Positions 57,472-64,000 of a stretch of DNA of 64,000 nucleotides are shown piece by piece. The notes under the pieces were generated by a model that saw only the letters and a list, made by a program, of their open reading frames with translations, was not told the DNA's origin and did no database searches. The DNA is from Streptomyces iranensis (GTDB taxonomy: Bacteria > Actinomycetota > Actinomycetes > Streptomycetales > Streptomycetaceae). Each line of letters begins with the position of its first letter. The first letter of the stretch is position 1. Location of the stretch: assembly GCF_017874715.1 (NCBI RefSeq), contig NZ_JAGGLR010000001.1, positions 248,001 through 312,000 on the forward strand. The letters run 5' to 3'. A program made the position numbers and the translations under genes.

Positions 57472-58566
57472 TCACGCCTGGCGGCGTGCGCTGATCGCCT
57501 CGTACACCATGCCGACCAGCAGCTCGTCGGCGTCCCTGCGGCCGAACTCGGCGGCGCGCCGGGACATCTCGTACAGCCGGTGCGGGTCGCCGAGCACCGG
57601 CAGCACATTGCTCTGCACCCACTGGGGGCTCAGCTCGGCGTCGTCGACCAGCAGCCCGCCGCCCGCCTTGACCACCGGCTGGGCGTTGAGCCGCTGCTCG
57701 CCGTTGCCGATCGGCAGCGGGACGTAGGCGGCGGGGAGCCCGACGGCGGACAGTTCGGCGACGGTCATCGCGCCCGCGCGGCAGAGCATCATGTCGGCCG
57801 CGGCGTACGCGAGGTCCATCCGATCCACATACGGTACCGGGATATAGGGCGGCATTCCGGGCATGTTGTCCACATGCGGCAGTTCGTTTTTCGGACCGAC
57901 CGCGTGGAGTACCTGGATCCCGGCGCGCTGGAGGAACGGCGCCACCGTCTGGACCACCTCGTTCAGCCGCCGCGCGCCCTGCGAGCCGCCGGAGACCAGC
58001 AGCGTCGGCAGGTTCTGGTCGAGCCCGAAGGCCGCGCGGGCCTCGGGGCGGACCGCGGCCCGGTCGAGGGTGGCGATGGAGCGGCGCAGCGGGATGCCCA
58101 CATAGCGGGAGTTGCGGAGCTTGCTGTCCGGGGTGGAGACCGCCACGCAGTGGGCGTAGCGGGAGCCGATCTTGTTGGCGAGGCCGGGGCGGGCGTTGGC
58201 CTCGTGGACGACGATCGGCACGCCGAGCCGCTTGGCCGCCAGGTAGCCGGGCAGCGCCACATAGCCGCCGAAGCCGACGACGCAGTCGGCCTTGGTGCGC
58301 TCCAGGATCTGCTCGGCGGCCTTGATGGTGCCGCGCAGCCGCCCGGGGACGGTGATCAGCTCGGGGGTGGGCTTGCGCGGCAGCGGTACGGCCGGGATGA
58401 GCCCGAGCTCATAGCCGCGCTCCGGTACGAGCCGGGTCTCGAGCCCGCGCTCCGTGCCGAGCGCCGTGATCCCCACGGTCGGGTCCTGCCTGCGTAGGGC
58501 GTCCGCGAGGGCGAGCGCGGGCTCGATGTGGCCGGCGGTCCCCCCACCGGCGAGTACGACATGCAC
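57472..58566 (-). CDS. murG: UDP-GlcNAc transferase MurG
   Basis: Adds GlcNAc to lipid I to give lipid II on the inner membrane face. 364 residues with VLAGGGTAGHIEPALALA at the N-terminus, VHEANARPGLANK, VSGGSQGARRLNE and the UDP-site block CRAGAMTVAELSAVGLPA. 6 bp after ftsW. Confidence 0.97.
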   Translation of the reverse strand: MHVVLAGGGTAGHIEPALALADALRRQDPTVGITALGTERGLETRLVPERGYELGLIPAVPLPRKPTPELITVPGRLRGTIKAAEQILERTKADCVVGFGGYVALPGYLAAKRLGVPIVVHEANARPGLANKIGSRYAHCVAVSTPDSKLRNSRYVGIPLRRSIATLDRAAVRPEARAAFGLDQNLPTLLVSGGSQGARRLNEVVQTVAPFLQRAGIQVLHAVGPKNELPHVDNMPGMPPYIPVPYVDRMDLAYAAADMMLCRAGAMTVAELSAVGLPAAYVPLPIGNGEQRLNAQPVVKAGGGLLVDDAELSPQWVQSNVLPVLGDPHRLYEMSRRAAEFGRRDADELLVGMVYEAISARRQA

Positions 58567-58572
58567 CGAAAT

Positions 58573-60024
58573 TCACCGCTCTCCGGACGGCCGCCTCTTG
58601 ACGGGCCGTCTCATCGTCTTCCGTCTCACCCGAGCCAGCTTCTTCCGCAAAGCAGGCTGCCGCATGGCCAGCGCCGCCCGCGCACCGGGCTCTGCCCGTG
58701 CGAAGGCGATCAGCAGGCCGACGGCGAACATGGTCGGCAGCAGGGCGGACCCTCCGTAGGAGAACAGCGGGAGCGGAACACCCGCGATCGGCAGCAGACC
58801 CAGCACCGCGCCGATGTTGACCACGGCCTGGGCCGTGATCCAGGTGGTCACGCCTCCCGCGGCGTACCTCACGAAGGGGTCCTCCGTGCGTCCGGCCACG
58901 CGGATACCCGCATAGCCTAGAGCCGCGAAGAGAACGAGAACGGACAGCGTCCCCGCCAGGCCGAGTTCCTCCCCGGTAATGGCGAAGATGAAGTCAGTAT
59001 GCGGTTCGGGCAGTTCGCCCCATTTCTCCATGCTTGCCCCGAGCCCCGAGCCGAACCATCCGCCGTTGGCGAGCGCGTAGATCCCGTGCACCGCCTGCCA
59101 GCACTGATCGTGCGCACCGGGCTCGGTGGCGCCGATGCAGGCGAGCCGGGACATCCGGTTGGCGCTGGTCTTGATGAGCAGCATGCCGATGACCCCGGCG
59201 AAGGCGAGGACGCCCACGAAGAGCCGGGTGGGGGCGCCGGCCAGCCACAGCAGGCCGAAAAGGATCGCCGTGAGAATGATCGCGGTACCCATGTCCCCGC
59301 CCAGCATGATCAGGCCGAGCAGCATGCCGGTCGCGGGCACCAGCGGGACCAGCAGGTGCTTCCACTGGGCCAGCAGCCGCTTGTCCTGTTTGCGGGCGAG
59401 AAGGTCGGCGCCCCACAGGACCAGCGCGAGCTTGCCGAACTCACTGGGCTGGAGCAGGAATGGGCCGCCGAAGGAGATCCAGTTCTGGTTGCCGTTGACC
59501 GCGATGCCCATGCCCGGGACCTGCACCAGACACATCAGGAAGACCGAGACCGCGAGCAGTGGGTAGGCGAAGGCGCGGTGCAGTTTGATGGGCATCCGCA
59601 CGGCGAGCAGCATCAGCGCGCCGCCGAGCGCGGCGGCGAAGAGCTGTTTGCGGAAGAAGTACGACGGTGAGAGCCCGGACTGCAGCGCCTTGATCTGGGA
59701 GGCGGAGTAGACCATGACCAGCCCGAGCACCAGGATCAGCAGCGAGCCGCCGAGCAGCAGGTAGTACGCGGTCAGCGGCCGGTCCCAGGCCCGCCTGACG
59801 CGCTGCTGAAGCCCGCGCAGGGCATCCAGCACGTTCACCCTCGGCGGGCGGCGCGGAGGCCGGGAGGCGCCCGCCGTACCGCGCGGACGAGCCGGTGACG
59901 CCGCCCGGCCCCTGCCCCGTACGGCCTCCCGCAGCCGCGGGGCACCGCCCGAGCGCGGTACCGGGCGGCCGGTGCCGGGGCGGGCCGTCCGGGAGCGCGG
60001 GGCGGCGGGCTGGTCAGGCGTCAT
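58573..60024 (-). CDS. ftsW: SEDS-family septal peptidoglycan polymerase FtsW
   Basis: Membrane glycosyltransferase (483 residues, about ten TM helices) that polymerises lipid II at septa. GTDMGTA-type blocks appear as LGGDMGTAIILTAILFGLL, with the C-terminal SEDS motif VPLPLFSYGGSALLPTMFAVGLL. The N-terminal 75 residues are a Arg/Pro/Gly-rich cytoplasmic extension. 54 bp after murD. Confidence 0.95.
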   Translation of the reverse strand: MTPDQPAAPRSRTARPGTGRPVPRSGGAPRLREAVRGRGRAASPARPRGTAGASRPPRRPPRVNVLDALRGLQQRVRRAWDRPLTAYYLLLGGSLLILVLGLVMVYSASQIKALQSGLSPSYFFRKQLFAAALGGALMLLAVRMPIKLHRAFAYPLLAVSVFLMCLVQVPGMGIAVNGNQNWISFGGPFLLQPSEFGKLALVLWGADLLARKQDKRLLAQWKHLLVPLVPATGMLLGLIMLGGDMGTAIILTAILFGLLWLAGAPTRLFVGVLAFAGVIGMLLIKTSANRMSRLACIGATEPGAHDQCWQAVHGIYALANGGWFGSGLGASMEKWGELPEPHTDFIFAITGEELGLAGTLSVLVLFAALGYAGIRVAGRTEDPFVRYAAGGVTTWITAQAVVNIGAVLGLLPIAGVPLPLFSYGGSALLPTMFAVGLLIAFARAEPGARAALAMRQPALRKKLARVRRKTMRRPVKRRPSGER

Positions 60025-60078
60025 GTCGTATCCCCTCCGGTTTCCCCGCGCGGGCGGTCCTCGCGGGGGACCGGCGGG

Positions 60079-61530
60079 CTACTGATCGTCCGGTACCCGG
60101 CCGGAGGCCAGGTCATGAACCGCCGCGGCGAAGGCGTCGCCCCGCTTGTTGTAGTTGGTGAACATGTCCATCGAGGCACAGGCCGGGGCCATCAGGACGG
60201 TATCGCCCGGCCGGGCGAGCCGCGCCGCTTCGCGCACAGCCGCAGCCATCGCCCCAGTGTCGGTCCGGTCGAGGTCCACGACCGGGACATCTGCTGCGTG
60301 TCGCGCGAGCGCTTCCCGGATCAGGGCCCGGTCGGCGCCGATCAGCACCACCCCGCGCAGCCGCTTGGCCGCCGTAAGGACGAGCTCGTCGAACGTGGCC
60401 CCCTTCGCGAGGCCGCCCGCGATCCACACGATGTGTTCATAGGCGCCCAACGACGCTTCCGCGGCATGGGTGTTGGTCGCCTTGGAGTCGTCGACGTAGG
60501 CCACGCCGTCGACGTCCGTCACATGCTCCACCCGGTGCGGGTCGGGCCGGAAGGCGCGCAGGCCGTCCCGTACGGCCGTCGGCGGGACGCCGTAGGCGCG
60601 GGCCAGGGCGGCGGCCGCGAGGGCGTTGGCGATGTTGTGGGGGGCCGGCGGGTTCACGTCGGAGACCTCGGCGAGCTCCTGCGCCTGCTTCTGCCGGTCC
60701 GTCACGAACGCCCGGTCGACGAGGATGTCCTCCACGACACCGAACTGGGAGGGGCCCGGGGTGCCGAGGGTGAAGCCGATGGCCCGGCAGCCCTCCTCGA
60801 CGTCGGCCGCACGCACCAGGTCCTCGGTGGCGGGGTCGGCCACGTTGTAGACGCAGGCCACCTGGTTGCCCTCGTAGATCCGGCCCTTGTCGGCCGCGTA
60901 GGCCGCCATGGAGCCGTGCCAGTCGAGGTGGTCGGGGGCGAGGTTGAGCACCGCCCCGGAGTGGGCGCGCAACGAGGGCGCCCAGTGCAGCTGGTAGCTG
61001 GAGAGCTCGACGGCCAGCACGTCGTACGGCTCGTCGCCCAGCACGATGTCCAGGAGCGAGACGCCGATGTTGCCGACGGCGGCGGTGCGCAGCCCGGCCG
61101 CCTCCAGGATGGCCGCCAGCATCCTTACGGTGGTCGTCTTGCCGTTGGTACCGGTGACCGCGAGCCAGGGCGGGGCGTCCTTCCCGCGCAGCCGCCACGC
61201 CAGCTCCACATCGCCCCAGATGGGCACGCCCGCCTCGGCGGCGGCCAGGAAGAGCGGGCTGGTGGGCTTCCAGCCGGGGGTGGTCACGATCAGCTCGGTG
61301 CCGTCGGGAACCGTCTCCCCGTCGCCGAGGCGGACCGTGATGCCCAGCGGCTCCAGCTCGGCCGCCTGGGCGCGCTGCGGTTCGCCGTCGCTGCCGTTGA
61401 CCACGGTCACCGAGGCCCCGAGGCCCCGCAGCGCACGCGCTGCGGGGACCCCGGAGACGCCGAGTCCGGCGACGGTGACCTGCCGTCCGGCGAGGTCGGA
61501 CACGTCGGGGGAGGCGGCGCCGGACGTCAC
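60079..61530 (-). CDS. murD: UDP-MurNAc-L-Ala:D-Glu ligase
   Basis: ATP-dependent Mur ligase adding D-Glu. 483 residues with [13 protein letters not shown] (N-domain), the P-loop [14 protein letters not shown] and [22 protein letters not shown] at 61530 overlaps the mraY stop by 4 bp. Longer frames into mraY are rejected. Confidence 0.97.
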   Translation of the reverse strand: MTSGAASPDVSDLAGRQVTVAGLGVSGVPAARALRGLGASVTVVNGSDGEPQRAQAAELEPLGITVRLGDGETVPDGTELIVTTPGWKPTSPLFLAAAEAGVPIWGDVELAWRLRGKDAPPWLAVTGTNGKTTTVRMLAAILEAAGLRTAAVGNIGVSLLDIVLGDEPYDVLAVELSSYQLHWAPSLRAHSGAVLNLAPDHLDWHGSMAAYAADKGRIYEGNQVACVYNVADPATEDLVRAADVEEGCRAIGFTLGTPGPSQFGVVEDILVDRAFVTDRQKQAQELAEVSDVNPPAPHNIANALAAAALARAYGVPPTAVRDGLRAFRPDPHRVEHVTDVDGVAYVDDSKATNTHAAEASLGAYEHIVWIAGGLAKGATFDELVLTAAKRLRGVVLIGADRALIREALARHAADVPVVDLDRTDTGAMAAAVREAARLARPGDTVLMAPACASMDMFTNYNKRGDAFAAAVHDLASGRVPDDQ

Positions 61531-62603
61531 GAGGCCCGCCACCCCGCGTAGAAGAGGCCGAGGCCGACGATCACGCACATGCCCTGGATGATCCAGAACC
61601 GGACCACCACAAGGACTTCGCTCCACCCCTTGAGTTCGAAGTGATGCTGGAGCGGTGCCATCCGGAAGACCCGTCGCCCGGTCGTCCGGAAGGAGCCGAC
61701 CTGGATGACCACGGACATGGTGATCAGGACGAACAGACCGCCGAGGAGGGCCAGCAGCAGCTCCGTACGGGAGCAGATGGCGAGGCCGGCGAGCGCGCCG
61801 CCGAGCGCGAGCGAACCGGTGTCACCCATGAAGATCTTGGCGGGTGAGGTGTTCCACCACAGGAAGCCGAAGCACGCGCCCATCAGGGCGGAGGCGACGA
61901 CGGCCAGATCGAGCGGGTCGCGGACCTCGAAACAGGACGCCGGGTTGGTGAGGGTCTCCGCGTTGGCGCAGGACTCCTGGTACTGCCAGACGCCGATGAA
62001 GGTGTAGGCGCCGAAGACCATCACGGAGGCGCCGGTGGCCAGACCGTCGAGACCGTCGGTGAGGTTCACGCCGTTCGACATCGCAAGGATCATGAACAGC
62101 GCCCAGATCGCGAAGATCACCGGGCCGAAGGACCAGCCGAAGTCCTGGACGAAGGAGAGCCGGTCGGAGGCGGGGGTCTGCTGGCGTGCGTCGGCGAAGT
62201 TCAGTGCGAGGATCGCGAAGGCGATACCGACGATCAGCTGACCGGCCATCTTGGCCTTGGCCCGCAGACCCAGGCTGCGCTGCTTGACGATCTTGATGTA
62301 GTCGTCGAGGAAGCCGACCAGGCCCATGCCCGCGAACAGGAAGAGCACCAGCACACCCGAGAAGGTCGGCTGGCTGCCCGTGATCACCTTCGCCAGGGCG
62401 TAGGCGATCAGCGTGGCCAGGATGAAGGAGATTCCACCCATCGTGGGCGTGCCCTGCTTGCTGCCGTGGGTGCGCGGGCCGTCGTCCCGGATGAACTGGC
62501 CGTAGCCCTTGCGCGCCAACAGCTTGATCAGCAGCGGGGTGCCGATCAGGGTCAGAAAGAGCCCGATGGCTCCCGAGAAGAGGATCTGCCTCATGCCACC
62601 CAT
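61527..62603 (-). CDS. mraY: Phospho-MurNAc-pentapeptide transferase MraY
   Basis: Makes lipid I from UDP-MurNAc-pentapeptide and undecaprenyl phosphate. 358 residues with about ten TM helices; motifs [12 protein letters not shown] and [13 protein letters not shown] carry the catalytic acids. ATG 62603 shares one base with the murF stop (TGATG); ATG 62594 (MRQILF) is an equal alternative and closer to family starts. Confidence 0.97.
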   Translation of the reverse strand: MGGMRQILFSGAIGLFLTLIGTPLLIKLLARKGYGQFIRDDGPRTHGSKQGTPTMGGISFILATLIAYALAKVITGSQPTFSGVLVLFLFAGMGLVGFLDDYIKIVKQRSLGLRAKAKMAGQLIVGIAFAILALNFADARQQTPASDRLSFVQDFGWSFGPVIFAIWALFMILAMSNGVNLTDGLDGLATGASVMVFGAYTFIGVWQYQESCANAETLTNPASCFEVRDPLDLAVVASALMGACFGFLWWNTSPAKIFMGDTGSLALGGALAGLAICSRTELLLALLGGLFVLITMSVVIQVGSFRTTGRRVFRMAPLQHHFELKGWSEVLVVVRFWIIQGMCVIVGLGLFYAGWRAS

Positions 62604-64000
62604 CAGCGGACGCCCTCACCCTCGCCCTCGAGCAACGCCTGCGCGACCTGCTCCAGCCCCACCGACCTGGATGCCTTCACCAACACGACGTCCCCCGGTC
62701 GCAGCTCGCCGCGCAGCAGATCGACCGCTGCCCGCACGTCGGACACGTGCACCGACTCCTCACCCCACGAACCCTCGTTCTTGGCGCCCATGTCCAGCCA
62801 GGCGGCCTCCTGGCCGCCGACCGCCACGAGCTTGCTGACGTTGAGCCGGACGGCCAGCCGCCCGACCGCGTCGTGCTCGGCCAGTGACTCCTCGCCCAGC
62901 TCGGCCATCGGGCCGAGCACCGCCCACGTGCGACGCCCCGGTGTGACAGCGCCCATGGCGACCAGCGCGCGCAGCGCTGCTCGCATGGACTCGGGGTTCG
63001 CGTTGTAGGCGTCGTTGACGACCGTCACGCCGTCCGAGCGCTCGGTGACCTCCATCCGCCAGCGGGAGAGCTGCCCCGCCTCGGAGAGCGCCACTGCGAT
63101 CTCGTCGACGGACATGCCCAACTCATGGGCGACGGCGGCCGCGGCGAGCGCGTTCGACACGTGGTGCTCACCGTACAGGCGCATGGTCACTTCGCTGCAC
63201 CCGGTAGGGGTGTGAAGCGTGAAGGCGGGACGGCCGCCGTCGGCGAGCCGGACATTCCCGGCACGCACATCGGCGTCCTCGGCCTCGCCGAACAGGACGG
63301 TACGGGCCTTGGTGCGCGACGCCATGGCGCGCACCAAGGGATCGTCGGCGTTGAGCACCGCCACCCCGCCCTCCACGGCGGACGGCAGGGACTCCACGAG
63401 CTCGCCCTTGGCCTCGGCGATCTGCTCCCGGCCGCCGAACTCCCCGATATGGGCGGTGCCGACGTTGAGCACGAGTCCGATACGGGGCGGGGTGAGAGTG
63501 GCCAGGTACCGGATGTGGCCCTTACCGCGGGCGCCCATCTCCAGCACCAGGTGCTGGGTGGCCGCGTCGGCGCTGAGCGCGGCCACGGGCAGCCCGATTT
63601 CGTTGTTGAAGTTGCCCGGCGTCCATACGGTGGGGCCGCGGCGCTGGAGCAGCTGGGCGATGAGGTCCTTGGTGCTCGTCTTGCCGGCGGAGCCGGTGAG
63701 GGCGACCACGGTGGTGCCCAGGCGCTCCACGACGGCGCGCGCGAGCGCACCCATGGCGGCGATGACGTCGGGGACGACGATCGCCGGTACGGGGGCGTCC
63801 GGAGTGCCGACGGGGCGGGCGGCCAGGACCGCCACGGCGCCCGCCTCGACCGCGCCCCTGGCGAAGTCGTGGCCGTCCACGCGCTCCCCGGGGAGCGCGG
63901 CGAAGAGGCTGCCGGGCCGCACCTCACGGGAGTCGATCACGACAGGGCCCGTGACCTTCAGGTCCGGGTCCGGTATGTCGTGCGGCTGTCCACCGACTAG
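62603..64000 (-). CDS. murF: UDP-MurNAc-pentapeptide synthetase, 5' end outside window
   Basis: Adds D-Ala-D-Ala to UDP-MurNAc-tripeptide. 465 codons are visible; the reading frame continues open to the right edge ([18 protein letters not shown] before [13 protein letters not shown]), so only the first residues are missing and the GTG at 63940 is internal. The P-loop [18 protein letters not shown] and [14 protein letters not shown] are typical. First visible gene of the dcw run. Confidence 0.96.
   Translation of the reverse strand, partial: LVGGQPHDIPDPDLKVTGPVVIDSREVRPGSLFAALPGERVDGHDFARGAVEAGAVAVLAARPVGTPDAPVPAIVVPDVIAAMGALARAVVERLGTTVVALTGSAGKTSTKDLIAQLLQRRGPTVWTPGNFNNEIGLPVAALSADAATQHLVLEMGARGKGHIRYLATLTPPRIGLVLNVGTAHIGEFGGREQIAEAKGELVESLPSAVEGGVAVLNADDPLVRAMASRTKARTVLFGEAEDADVRAGNVRLADGGRPAFTLHTPTGCSEVTMRLYGEHHVSNALAAAAVAHELGMSVDEIAVALSEAGQLSRWRMEVTERSDGVTVVNDAYNANPESMRAALRALVAMGAVTPGRRTWAVLGPMAELGEESLAEHDAVGRLAVRLNVSKLVAVGGQEAAWLDMGAKNEGSWGEESVHVSDVRAAVDLLRGELRPGDVVLVKASRSVGLEQVAQALLEGEGEGVR

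Overview
The window is a chromosomal segment of a Streptomyces-type actinomycete. The evidence is very high GC, GTG starts and ATGA/GTGA operon overlaps, and the gene order: a trp/his region, then dnaE, the ileS-lspA region, and a division/cell-wall (dcw) cluster ending in divIVA. I cannot name the species. There is no tRNA, rRNA, IS element, prophage, CRISPR array or biosynthetic gene cluster that I can support. Most genes are conserved housekeeping genes. The unusual content lies between them.

Layout. 1-9740 (minus strand): lgt (partial), a DsbA-like thioredoxin protein, trpA-trpB-trpM-trpC, three small membrane protein genes typical of the actinobacterial trp locus (DUF2752, HGxxPAAW, TIGR02234), trpE and hisI. 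9882-16914: mixed accessory genes (septum-formation-like, TIGR03085, GH114, YdjC/ChbG, SDR, OsmC, Old Yellow Enzyme with a divergent MerR). 17164-22967 (minus): an overlapping his operon hisD-hisC-hisB-small membrane protein-hisH-priA-ridA-hisF. PriA is the bifunctional HisA/TrpF of actinobacteria and links the two pathways, and no trpF is seen here. 23124-32444: a predicted beta-helix membrane protein, a LON-domain protein, YbaK, a DUF2567 protein, an ABC exporter pair, a NYN nuclease-like protein and a 59-residue protein. 32658-42986: dnaE, a DUF2252 protein, two more DsbA-like proteins around a membrane protein, phoD and a hydrolase. 43119-50964: MscS channel, GNAT, RluA-type pseudouridine synthase, lspA, a DksA-type zinc finger with a histone-H1-like tail, and ileS behind a T-box leader. 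51275-64000 (minus): murF (partial)-mraY-murD-ftsW-murG-ftsQ-ftsZ-pgeF-yggS-sepF-yggT-divIVA.

Non-coding structure. Six intergenic spaces (about 5962-6939, 10851-11150, 16983-17150, 26319-27098, 30059-30644, 50965-51175) carry one modular repeat family. It has a 14-bp terminus (GGGGTGTCCGGCGG), a CCGCC-TGC-GGCGG hairpin, a C-rich tract seen 11 times in the window, and an interior of tandem GGGGC-GGA-GCCCC-type hairpins with a period near 25 bp. Two copies have grown to 0.8-1 kb, and one contains an exact 154-bp tandem duplication. Every element lies downstream of at least one gene, and the terminus usually begins 0-17 bp after a stop codon, so a role in transcript 3'-end formation is the leading hypothesis. 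Separately, short tandem duplications of 12-37 bp straddle or follow the stop codons of about ten genes.
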